The notes under the pieces were generated by a model. That model saw only the letters and a list, made by a program, of their open reading frames with translations, searched no databases and had not been told where the DNA came from. From the NCBI GenBank assembly GCA_903843315.1, contig CAIMPQ010000002.1, positions 1-10,980 of the forward strand: DNA of 10,980 nucleotides, in the 5' to 3' direction. This document shows, one piece after another, positions 1 through 6,304 of the stretch. Position 1 is the stretch's first letter. Each line of letters opens with the position of its first letter. Origin of the DNA: an uncultured beta proteobacterium. Lineage in GTDB: Bacteria; Pseudomonadota; Gammaproteobacteria; Burkholderiales; Burkholderiaceae. Made by a program: the position numbers and the translations under genes.

Positions 1-861
1 CACATCTTTTTGCACTAACAGATTGGTGCTGGAGGCTAACAAAGTAATGTCATTAGGGGGTCGAATACTATCGATGTCGATGGAGGCGCGTGGGACTACT
101 ACTTTTTGTAAAAATGCTAGCTTTCTGGCGTATGCATCAGCCAAGGGAAAATTCATTATCTTGATTGATGGATCATTCAGCAAAGATTGGACCGCCTCAG
201 AGTCATAGCTATTTACAATGAAGAGGGCCTCAATGGAACCATTGCGTAATTGTTTAGCTGCTTCAGTGTGAGGCAGCTTCAAAAAATTCGGTTTATTTCC
301 AGTGCCTGGGTTGTTTAACTCCATCAGTCGAGTAAATAACTTATTGGTAACAGTGCCTTCATCACCAACTGCAATCTTTTTATCCTGATAGTATTCAAAT
401 GGGTCATCAGTTTGTATTGCATTGCCGCGATAAAAAAGCCATAGAGGAGCAATTTGTACGCTGCCAAGTGAAACTAAGTTGGGGTAGTCGCGCCCAGTCG
501 CAGTGCCAGACGTAACAAAGCTGGCGTTAATTTGAGAGTTAGCGTTATCCAGCTTTTGTAAGCCAGATTCAAGTCCAGAAGTATTTTCAATGGATAGGGT
601 GAGGCCACGCTGTGTAAAGTATTTGGCATATTCCTTGCCAATATAATCAGTGCCGCTCCCTAGTTGACCAATAGCTAGCACTGTTTTTTGTTCGGGAAAG
701 GGTTTGATATAAAACAGGGCTGCCGCTACAAACAAGCCTGCAGGGATGAAAACTGGCAAGTAATACTTAATCGCTTTCAGCCATGCAATCGATTCTCGCT
801 TGAGATCGTACAGCGTATAGCAACGCAGATAGTCGATAATATTATTGAGTTTTCTATGCAT
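1..861 (-). CDS. TAXI-family TRAP-type solute-binding protein, membrane-anchored, 3' end missing
   Basis: The minus strand is open from the ATG at 859-861 to the window edge, 287 codons without a stop, so the C-terminus lies outside. The protein starts MHRKLNNIIDYLRCY. It has one hydrophobic segment at residues about 34-51 (YLPVFIPAGLFVAALFYI), then a periplasmic-type domain opening with TVLAIGQLGSGTDYIGKEYAKYF. That opening is the usual start of TAXI (TRAP-associated extracytoplasmic immunogenic) binding proteins, in which a G-rich loop precedes a 'Y...A..la..l' helix. Later segments such as KIAVGDEGTVTNKLFTRLM and LRNGSIEALFIVNSYDS fit the second lobe of the fold. Members bind small carboxylates or amino acids outside the inner membrane. 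An uncleaved N-terminal anchor is common in the betaproteobacterial branch. No Shine-Dalgarno is obvious, and a TTG 15 codons or fewer upstream is possible. The family call is fairly sure; the ligand is unknown and no transporter membrane subunit is visible. Confidence 0.83.
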   Translation of the reverse strand, partial: MHRKLNNIIDYLRCYTLYDLKRESIAWLKAIKYYLPVFIPAGLFVAAALFYIKPFPEQKTVLAIGQLGSGTDYIGKEYAKYFTQRGLTLSIENTSGLESGLQKLDNANSQINASFVTSGTATGRDYPNLVSLGSVQIAPLWLFYRGNAIQTDDPFEYYQDKKIAVGDEGTVTNKLFTRLMELNNPGTGNKPNFLKLPHTEAAKQLRNGSIEALFIVNSYDSEAVQSLLNDPSIKIMNFPLADAYARKLAFLQKVVVPRASIDIDSIRPPNDITLLASSTNLLVQKDV

Positions 862-896
862 AAGAGGCCAATCTAAAAGCAATCCAGTATTCGGAA

Positions 897-927
897 AGTA
901 TAGACCTGGAGTATTGCGGATTGCTAA
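897..927 (-). promoter_or_regulatory. Candidate promoter of the TAXI gene
   Basis: On the minus strand a TATACT hexamer (902-897, five of six matches to the -10 consensus) follows TTAGCA (927-922, four of six) with a 19-bp spacer, slightly longer than ideal. Transcription would begin near 890, leaving a leader of about 30 bases before the ATG at 861. This is consensus matching only. Confidence 0.3.
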
Positions 928-966
928 GCTGAGACAATTTTATTGGGCAGGCACTTTCAAAATGAG

Positions 967-990
967 AACCCCTTAGATTGCCCGGGGGTT
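967..990. other. GC-rich hairpin in the divergent spacer
   Basis: AACCCC (967-972) is complementary to GGGGTT (985-990) around a 12-base loop. It lies upstream of both divergent genes. Only a short run of T follows on either strand (TTTTT at 1000-1004 on plus, after a 9-base gap), so it is not a convincing terminator. It could be a leader structure or a remnant. The remainder of the 862-1135 spacer shows only weak promoter-like matches, for example TATATT at 1085-1090. Confidence 0.25.
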
Positions 991-1125
991 AACTCAGACT
1001 TTTTGGTCTAAACACCTCGCATTTGTATAGGAGGGTGAGTAGGAATAAATGAAGTTTTCCTCCTTTAATGGCTGTTTAGGGTGCTATATTGAGCTACAAA
1101 ATCAATAAATGAGCATTAGCTCAAA

Positions 1126-1130
1126 GGGAG
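1126..1130 (+). promoter_or_regulatory. Ribosome binding site that fixes the hydrolase start
   Basis: GGGAG sits five bases before the ATG at 1136. This favours 1136 over the in-frame ATG at 1109, which has no such site and would put nine extra residues before an otherwise normal signal peptide. Confidence 0.7.
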
Positions 1131-1135
1131 ACAGA

Positions 1136-2179
1136 ATGAAATTTTCAGTACAGGCGTTGGTTACATTCATTTCTTGCCTCTTTCTAGGTCAGGCCTATGC
1201 CGCTGGAAAGATTCAAATGAATGAGTTCATGGTGCAGAGCGATACCCCGGGAATTTCTCTTTACGTGCGCAACAAGCACTTAGCCGGTATGAAGAAATTC
1301 TCGGCCGAAAAAACCTTGCTTTATGTACATGGCTCTACTTATCCAGCAGAAACTGCCTTTGATTTATCTCTTGGTGGAACTTCTTGGATGGAATATATGG
1401 CTGCTAGAGGATATGACGTTTGGTTGGTAGATTTGCGCGGTTATGGCAAGTCAACACGTCCTCTAGAGATGGATCAACCGGCCGATCAAAATCCCCCCAT
1501 TGTGCGCACAGATGTGGCAGTGAAAGATGTTTCAAGTGCTGTCGATTACATTTTGAAAAAGCGCAATATTCAAAAGATCAACTTACTTGGTTGGTCTTGG
1601 GGTACTACCATCATGGGTAAGTACACTACTGAAAATAACGAGAAGGTCAATAAATTGGTGTTATATGCCCCACAATGGCTTCGTCAGGGTGGTGCACCAT
1701 TAACTGATAAGGGCGGGGCATTAGGTGCCTATAGAGTGGCATCTATTACCGATGCAAAAAATCGTTGGCTGACCGGAGTGCCTGAAAGCGCTAAAGCCAC
1801 ACTTATTCCACAGGGTTGGTTTGAAAAATGGTCAGAAGCGACCTTTGATACTGATCCCTGGGGGAAAAATCAAACGCCTAAAAAATTGCGCGCACCTAAT
1901 GGAACAGTCCAAGATGCTCGGGAGTATTGGACAGCAGGTAAGCCAGTATATGAGCCAAAGGACATCCGTGTTCCGGTGATGTTGGTACATGCAGAGTGGG
2001 ATGCTGACTTGCCTAGCTACATGATGTATGAATACTTCACCAAACTAGAAAATGCCCCTTACAAAATCATGTTGCAGATTAGTGAGGGCACCCACACCAT
2101 CATTATGGAAAAAAATCGCATGCTGATGTTTGCTGGCGTTCAAGAATTCTTAGATAGTAATTTCAAGCCAGAGAAATAA
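1136..2179 (+). CDS. Secreted alpha/beta hydrolase
   Basis: This is a 347-residue protein. Residues 1-22 (MKFSVQALVTFISCLFLGQAYA) form a Sec signal peptide with an AYA-AG cleavage site, so the enzyme is probably periplasmic. The mature part shows the alpha/beta hydrolase order. YVHGS (about 63-67) is the oxyanion-hole turn, and VWLVDLRGYGKS (about 95-106) is the strand and loop after it. The nucleophile elbow GWSWG has Ser154. A late HAEWDAD (about 285-291) supplies the acid, with Asp289 or Asp291 as candidates. The catalytic His is in EGTHT at His320. The family covers esterases, lipases, haloperoxidases and C-C hydrolases, and nothing here fixes the substrate. The gene is monocistronic: divergent from the TAXI gene and closed by the hairpin at 2211-2235. 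Its neighbours suggest breakdown of an ester or similar compound outside the cytoplasm, which is an inference. Confidence 0.85.
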   Translation: MKFSVQALVTFISCLFLGQAYAAGKIQMNEFMVQSDTPGISLYVRNKHLAGMKKFSAEKTLLYVHGSTYPAETAFDLSLGGTSWMEYMAARGYDVWLVDLRGYGKSTRPLEMDQPADQNPPIVRTDVAVKDVSSAVDYILKKRNIQKINLLGWSWGTTIMGKYTTENNEKVNKLVLYAPQWLRQGGAPLTDKGGALGAYRVASITDAKNRWLTGVPESAKATLIPQGWFEKWSEATFDTDPWGKNQTPKKLRAPNGTVQDAREYWTAGKPVYEPKDIRVPVMLVHAEWDADLPSYMMYEYFTKLENAPYKIMLQISEGTHTIIMEKNRMLMFAGVQEFLDSNFKPEK

Positions 2180-2210
2180 GATAGGCTAAAAGTGATTAAT
2201 TGAAAAAGGT

Positions 2211-2235
2211 AAGGCTCTAGATTTTCTAGAGCCTT
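2211..2235. terminator. Bidirectional rho-independent terminator
   Basis: AAGGCTCTAGA (2211-2221) pairs perfectly with TCTAGAGCCTT (2225-2235) around a TTT loop. Read on the minus strand, TTTTT follows three bases after the stem. On the plus strand only a few T follow. It lies between two convergent genes, the hydrolase ending at 2179 and the FAH-family gene ending at 2264, and can serve both. Confidence 0.8.
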
Positions 2236-2263
2236 TACTGATTGCGATAATGCTTAGGTCAAT

Positions 2264-3133
2264 TTACTCATCCTTGATGGTATTTTGTAATATGCCAATA
2301 GATTCAATTTCGATCTCACAAATATCGCCTGGCTTCATGAAGACCGGGGGTGTTCTTGCATAACCCACACCAGCAGGTGTACCGGTAATCACCACATCCC
2401 CTGGTTCTAAAGTCATACACTCGGTGATCAATACAATGGTCTCTGCAACACCCCATAAGAAATCTTTCGTATTGGCGTTTTGCATTACTTGACCATTTAA
2501 GCGAGATTGAATATTTAAACCATGGCATCCAGAAGGAAGCTCATCTGGTGTCACAAGGTATGGACCAAATGCACCAGTTTGATCAAAATTCTTACCAATG
2601 GTCCACTGAGTAGTTTTGCGTTGGTAATCTCGAATACTGCCGTCATTAAATATGCTGTACCCGGCAACACAATCTAAGGCATTTTCTAAGGTGAGGTGCC
2701 GAGCCTGTTTACCAACAATAAAAGCCAGCTCCGCTTCGTAATCTAGTTTGTCTGAAACTTTTGGGCGGACAATTGGGCTTAAATGTGCAGTGAGTGAGCT
2801 TGAACCTCGCATAAAAAAACTAGGATATTCAGGTCTAGCATTGCCACCTTCTTTTGCATGGTCAGCATAATTCAGACCCAAGCAGACGATCTTTCCGGGT
2901 TTTTCGATTGGGATCTTGAAGGTAATATTGCTTAGATTACCGGTAATTGCTTTGGAATTTGCAATGGCTGCACTGATTCGATCTAACTGCTCTTGAGATT
3001 GAATAATGGCTTGTAAGTTATTGGATATTAGCGGATCTGTGGCGCATAAATCAATAAAGGAATTTAGCTTATCTTTTGAGAGTGCTCCTACACTTTCAAC
3101 TCCATCTAAGCCCTTAAAGCCAAATAACCTCAT
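2264..3133 (-). CDS. Fumarylacetoacetate hydrolase (FAH) family enzyme
   Basis: This 289-residue cytoplasmic protein has a variable N-terminal part (1-75) and a C-terminal FAH domain. IVCLGLNYADHAKE (82-95) is the usual opening of the catalytic domain. The metal site is visible as Glu133 and Glu135 in LDYEAELAFIVGK, with Asp164 in FNDGS. GKNFDQTGAFGP (180-191) carries the conserved Lys181, and ITGTPAGVG (249-257) is the signature loop. Members hydrolyse or decarboxylate 2-oxo acids such as acylpyruvates, 2-oxohept-3-ene-1,7-dioate and oxaloacetate using Mg2+. The length matches the FahA-like 280-290-residue group. Start choice is supported by GGAGG (3145-3141) seven bases before the ATG. It is divergent from the thiamin-diphosphate enzyme across 138 bp, so the two may be co-regulated. 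The family is sure; the exact reaction is not. Confidence 0.9.
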   Translation of the reverse strand: MRLFGFKGLDGVESVGALSKDKLNSFIDLCATDPLISNNLQAIIQSQEQLDRISAAIANSKAITGNLSNITFKIPIEKPGKIVCLGLNYADHAKEGGNARPEYPSFFMRGSSSLTAHLSPIVRPKVSDKLDYEAELAFIVGKQARHLTLENALDCVAGYSIFNDGSIRDYQRKTTQWTIGKNFDQTGAFGPYLVTPDELPSGCHGLNIQSRLNGQVMQNANTKDFLWGVAETIVLITECMTLEPGDVVITGTPAGVGYARTPPVFMKPGDICEIEIESIGILQNTIKDE

Positions 3134-3174
3134 GTCAACGCCTCCAATTAAATTGATTTATGGTCAGTTTCCGC

Positions 3175-3180
3175 AGTATA
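3175..3180 (-). promoter_or_regulatory. Candidate -10 element of the FAH-family gene
   Basis: TATACT on the minus strand (3180-3175) matches five of six -10 positions and would start RNA about 35-40 bases before the ATG at 3133. I find no good -35: TTCATG at 3202-3197 has only a partial match with a 16-bp spacer. The -10 hexamer equals the one proposed for the TAXI gene. Confidence 0.28.
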
Positions 3181-3224
3181 GGACACTCTAAGCGACCATG
3201 AAGATCCATTACCGGCTAGACTAA

Positions 3225-3255
3225 TTGACGCTATGGCATACCAAAGTGTGATAAC
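3225..3255 (+). promoter_or_regulatory. Candidate promoter of the thiamin-diphosphate enzyme
   Basis: TTGACG (3225-3230, five of six to the -35 consensus) precedes GATAAC (3250-3255, four of six to the -10) with a 19-bp spacer. RNA would start about ten bases before the first ATG at 3272. The spacer is long, so activation by a regulator would be expected; this is an inference from consensus only. Confidence 0.3.
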
Positions 3256-3271
3256 TTTCCATTAGCTGTTT

Positions 3272-4972
3272 ATGAATAGCGCTACCTACAAGAATGAAAA
3301 GCATAAAAACAGAATGAAGATACCAAGTAAGTCGATGAATGGTGGTCACATATTGGCAAATGCTTTAGTAAGGCAGGGAGTGGACATTGCTTTTGGAGTC
3401 CCCGGTGAGAGTTTTTTGCCTTTACTAAATGGTCTGGTGGACCATCCAGATTTTCGGTTTATTACTTGTCGTCAAGAGGGCGGCGCTGCCTACATGGCAG
3501 AGGCTTATGCAAAATTGACGGGACATCCGGGGGTGCTGATGGTGACGCGTGGACCTGGCGCCTCAAATGCCATGATCGGTATGCATACAGCCTATCAAGA
3601 TGCAACTCCAATGGTTTTGCTAGTTGGTCAAGTTGGCACAGACATGGTCGAACGTGATGCGTTCCAAGAAATTGACTATCGGCGCATGTATTCAGAATGC
3701 GCAAAATGGGTTGGTAGCATTGATCGTGTAGATCGTATCGATGAATTTGTATCACATGCATTCCATGTAGCTCAAGCAGGGCGCAAAGGTCCTGTTGTCT
3801 TGGCTCTGCCTGAAGATATGTTGTACCTGCCTGGACAAGAGAATCCTGTTAAACCAGCCCATATTATTCAGCCAGGATTAGATGTTAATCAGTTTAATTT
3901 GGCGATGAAAATATTCTCATCAGCTCATAATCCAATGGTTATTGCAGGTGGTGGCAATTGGAACAGCAAAGCCTGTGAGGATTTGCGCAGATGGGCAAAT
4001 AGGGAGGGCGTGCCAGTAGCCACCAGCTTTCGGGCGCAGGACGTGATTGATAACCTAGACTCTGCATTTGCGGGTGATCTGGGCATTGGCGCTAACCCCT
4101 CTTTAGTAAAGCGTATTGGGGGCGCAGATGTTCTCTTGGTGATTGGAGAGCGATTAGGGGAGATGACCACTGCTGGATACACCCTATTTTCCGTACCCCA
4201 AGCTAAAAATACTTTAATTCATGTGCTTTCCGGTTCAGAAGATCTGGGTCGCGTCTATCGCCCAGACTTTGCCATTAATTGCAGCCCAGAAAATTTCTGT
4301 GAAGCCCTCAAGAATATCAAGATGGGTGATCAATATGATCGTGCGGCCATGAACGCAGCGCATGCTGATTATTTAGCATTTGCTAGCCCAGTTACGGTTC
4401 CCGGTGATTTGCAATTGGCCCACATCATGAGTTCATTGCCAAACTCGATTCCGCGTGATGCCATTGTGACTAATGGCGCTGGTAACTTTGCTACCTGGGT
4501 GCATCGCTTCTATCCTTATGGGCCCTATAAAACGCAATTGGCCCCTGCCAATGGATCAATGGGCTATGGTTTGCCCGCAGCAATTGCTGCAAAGATCACA
4601 AACCCTGAAAAAGTAGTCATTGCAGTCTGTGGCGACGGAGACTTTATGATGAATTGCCAAGAATTAGCTACTGCTGCACGTTACGACGCTTTCCCAATTA
4701 TTTTGGTGGTTAACAACAATATGCTCGGCACTATTCGCATGCATCAGGAAAGAGAGTTTAAGTCGCGTGTAATCGCAACTGGCCTAACCAATCCCGATTT
4801 TGTGAAGTTTGCTGACAGCTTTGGGATGCCTGGATATAGAGTCACTAAAACAGAAGAATTTGCTCCAGTATTTGCGCGGGCACTTGCCAGCAAAAAGGGA
4901 GCCTTAATCGAATTGGTCTTGGATCAAGACGTCATCTCACCAAGCAAGCTCTTATCTCAACTTGGGCAGTAA
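3272..4972 (+). CDS. Thiamin-diphosphate-dependent enzyme, acetolactate synthase large-subunit type
   Basis: This is a 566-residue protein from the first ATG, with all three domains of the ThDP superfamily. The N-terminal pyrimidine-binding domain (about 22-190) has FGVPGES (41-47), Glu69 in CRQEGGAAYMAEAYA (the Glu that activates the cofactor) and GPGASN (94-99). The central domain spans about 205-345. The C-terminal diphosphate-binding domain (about 385-560) has GDGDFMMN (454-461) through to VVNNN (479-483), the Mg-ThDP motif. FQEID (131-135) resembles acetolactate synthase. Relatives include acetolactate synthases, carboligases and 2-oxo-acid decarboxylases. No regulatory subunit gene (ilvN) or ilvC is beside it, which argues against the housekeeping branched-chain enzyme and for a catabolic role. 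The start is uncertain: no clear Shine-Dalgarno precedes 3272, 3314 or 3335, and family members usually begin near the ATG at 3335 (MNGGHILANAL). Confidence 0.88.
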   Translation: MNSATYKNEKHKNRMKIPSKSMNGGHILANALVRQGVDIAFGVPGESFLPLLNGLVDHPDFRFITCRQEGGAAYMAEAYAKLTGHPGVLMVTRGPGASNAMIGMHTAYQDATPMVLLVGQVGTDMVERDAFQEIDYRRMYSECAKWVGSIDRVDRIDEFVSHAFHVAQAGRKGPVVLALPEDMLYLPGQENPVKPAHIIQPGLDVNQFNLAMKIFSSAHNPMVIAGGGNWNSKACEDLRRWANREGVPVATSFRAQDVIDNLDSAFAGDLGIGANPSLVKRIGGADVLLVIGERLGEMTTAGYTLFSVPQAKNTLIHVLSGSEDLGRVYRPDFAINCSPENFCEALKNIKMGDQYDRAAMNAAHADYLAFASPVTVPGDLQLAHIMSSLPNSIPRDAIVTNGAGNFATWVHRFYPYGPYKTQLAPANGSMGYGLPAAIAAKITNPEKVVIAVCGDGDFMMNCQELATAARYDAFPIILVVNNNMLGTIRMHQEREFKSRVIATGLTNPDFVKFADSFGMPGYRVTKTEEFAPVFARALASKKGALIELVLDQDVISPSKLLSQLGQ

Positions 4973-4999
4973 AAAAGAAATAGTAAGTGTAAGGAATAA

Positions 5000-5024
5000 A
5001 AAAGAGGAGCATTGCTCCTCTTTT
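5000..5024. terminator. Bidirectional rho-independent terminator
   Basis: AAAAGAGGAGC (5000-5010) pairs perfectly with GCTCCTCTTTT (5014-5024) around an ATT loop, with A-runs before and T-runs after. Read on either strand it gives a GC-rich stem followed by U residues. It lies between the convergent gene ends at 4972 and 5045 and should stop both transcripts. Confidence 0.9.
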
Positions 5025-5044
5025 GCTTTGGGGATTTACAATAA

Positions 5045-6076
5045 TTAATCCACCTTTGCCCCAGAATCCTTCACTACCTTCGTCCACTTAGCAATCTCAT
5101 TTTTAATGAAGGCAGAAAATTGTGCGGGTGTATTACCCACTGGTTGGGCACCCATCGCCAGATACTTTTCTTTTACTGACGGGCTATTAATAGCCGCCAT
5201 TAACACAGCACTATCTTTATTCAAAATATCTGCAGGCATGTTTGCAGGTCCAACTACACCAAACCAAGAGGTCGCTTCATAGCCTGGTAAGTTAGCCGCT
5301 TCAGCAATGGTTGGCAAGTCTGGGAACGCGGGAGAGCGTTTGGCGCTGGTAACTGCCAATGCTTTTAAACGACCCGCACGAATAAAGTTAATAGAAGAAG
5401 GAAGGTTATCAAACATAATGTCCACATTTCCTGCCATCAGGTCGGTCACTGCTGGGGGACTTCCTTTGTATGGCAGGTGAACCATATAGGTTTTCGTCAT
5501 CGACTTAAAGAGTTCTCCAGCCATATGGATCGACGTGCCATTGCCGCTTGATGCCATATTGACCTTGCCGGGATTGGCTTTAGCATAAGCAATCAAATCA
5601 TTTACGCTATTGATATTGTTCTTGGCCGCAAACTCAGGATTAATCACTAAAACATTGGGTAGCTCAGCCACCAGAGAAATAGGCGTGAAATCTTTAATAG
5701 GATCAAACGGTAGCTTCCCTCCGCCTTGAGTGTAGAGAGGAAGATTGATGCCATGGGTACCTACAGAAGCCATGAGCCAAGTGTAGCCATCAGGAAGTGA
5801 TTTAGAAACAATTTCTGCGCCGATATTTCCCCCTGCGCCTGGCTTATTGTCGATCACGATATTCCATTTGACCGTATTGAGGAGTTCATTTTGAAGTGGT
5901 CGGGCAATATTATCAGTTGCGCCTCCAGCCGGAAATGGAACAATAAATCGTATTGGCTTATTCGGGTAATCAGTTTGAGCGAAGCTTCCTTGGGAAGTAC
6001 CCGTGAAAATGGCCACAAAAACCAGGATGAAGTGAATGGCACGGCCAATCGTTTTTAAAAGGTTACTTTGAAGCAT
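5045..6076 (-). CDS. Bug/TctC-family tripartite tricarboxylate transporter substrate-binding protein
   Basis: From the chosen ATG this is a 343-residue protein. A Sec signal peptide covers about residues 1-34 (basic LLKTIGRAIH, then FILVFVAIFTG), with cleavage near SFA-QTDYP. The mature start YPNKPIRFIVPFPAGGATDNIARPL is the diagnostic opening of Bug proteins, where the PFPAGG loop contacts a carboxylate of the ligand. Further family blocks are NKPGAGGNIGAEIVSKSLPDGYT, HLPYKGSPPAVTDLMAGNVDIMFDNLP and LKALAVTSAKRSPAFPDLPTIAEA. Such proteins bind carboxylates or related molecules in the periplasm. They are hugely expanded in Burkholderiales, mostly as orphans without TctA/TctB, as here. The ligand cannot be read, but the neighbouring FAH-family and thiamin-diphosphate enzymes suggest a carboxylic acid. 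The start was moved from the ATG at 6082 because its own ribosome binding site would touch it. Confidence 0.93.
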   Translation of the reverse strand: MLQSNLLKTIGRAIHFILVFVAIFTGTSQGSFAQTDYPNKPIRFIVPFPAGGATDNIARPLQNELLNTVKWNIVIDNKPGAGGNIGAEIVSKSLPDGYTWLMASVGTHGINLPLYTQGGGKLPFDPIKDFTPISLVAELPNVLVINPEFAAKNNINSVNDLIAYAKANPGKVNMASSGNGTSIHMAGELFKSMTKTYMVHLPYKGSPPAVTDLMAGNVDIMFDNLPSSINFIRAGRLKALAVTSAKRSPAFPDLPTIAEAANLPGYEATSWFGVVGPANMPADILNKDSAVLMAAINSPSVKEKYLAMGAQPVGNTPAQFSAFIKNEIAKWTKVVKDSGAKVD

Positions 6077-6082
6077 TGTCAT

Positions 6083-6087
6083 CTCCT
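6083..6087 (-). promoter_or_regulatory. Ribosome binding site that decides the Bug-protein start
   Basis: On the minus strand AGGAG (6087-6083) directly abuts the ATG at 6082, which leaves no spacing. The next in-frame ATG at 6076 lies six bases after it, a normal distance, so translation should begin at 6076. Confidence 0.7.
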
Positions 6088-6119
6088 ATTTATAAGAATC
6101 ATTCTGATGATGATTTTTA

Positions 6120-6147
6120 ATAGTACACATCAATCCTAATAGGTTAA
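6120..6147 (-). promoter_or_regulatory. Possible promoter of the Bug-protein gene
   Basis: On the minus strand TTAACC (6147-6142) and TACTAT (6125-6120) each match four of six consensus positions, with a 16-bp spacer. The proposed -35 overlaps the palindrome at 6144-6155, the arrangement expected for an operator that blocks RNA polymerase. This is weak consensus evidence. Confidence 0.22.
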
Positions 6148-6155
6148 TCGATTAA
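6144..6155. promoter_or_regulatory. Perfect 12-bp palindrome, candidate operator
   Basis: TTAATCGATTAA reads the same on both strands. It sits in the divergent spacer between the Bug-protein gene (minus) and the orphan gene (plus). An AT-rich dyad of this size at a divergent promoter is typical of sites for dimeric regulators such as the LysR, GntR or MarR families. No regulator gene is in the window, so the binding protein is unknown. Confidence 0.35.
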
Positions 6156-6185
6156 GAGGCAATAGTGGGCGAAAGAAGCCTAAAA

Positions 6186-6278
6186 ATGAAAAAAGCTGCC
6201 AATCAAGAGTATCCTACGGGGTCTGTGGTAAGCGTTGTCAAGATGAGTGGGAGCCTTCCCTGTGACGTGCTGCGCTAA
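6186..6278 (+). other. Folded patch or 30-codon micro-ORF in the spacer before the orphan gene
   Basis: Two readings compete. An ATG at 6186 opens 30 codons (MKKAANQEYPTGSVVSVVKM, then SGSLPCDVLR) closed by TAA at 6276, with a purine-rich GAAAGAAG upstream. Alternatively the same bases fold as a nested hairpin. GGTAAGCG (6227-6234) pairs with CGCTAACT (6273-6280) with one mismatch and one G-U. GTCA (6237-6240) pairs with TGAC (6263-6266), and GGGA (6249-6252) with TCCC (6257-6260) around GCCT. The patch is more GC-rich than the AT-rich spacer to its left. I recognise neither a known peptide nor a known RNA family. Confidence 0.25.
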
Positions 6279-6304
6279 CTTGAAGGCATCAACGAAAGAA
6301 TGCA

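Noticed and set aside
688..876. 62-codon plus-strand frame opposite the TAXI gene
   Set aside because: The minus strand is open across all 861 bases with clear TAXI features.
1041..1061. AGGAA...TTCCT inverted repeat upstream of the hydrolase
   Set aside because: The arms are five bases with an 11-base loop, and the left arm is better explained as purine-rich sequence.
3462..3761. 99-codon minus-strand frame inside the thiamin-diphosphate enzyme gene
   Set aside because: It is antisense to the conserved N-terminal domain, has no family features and has atypical composition (Cys/His/Arg-rich). It is a shadow frame.
6160..6304. 6S RNA gene
   Set aside because: The patch has a passing resemblance to part of 6S RNA, but I could not find the long closing stem or the usual conserved 5' blocks, so I do not call it.
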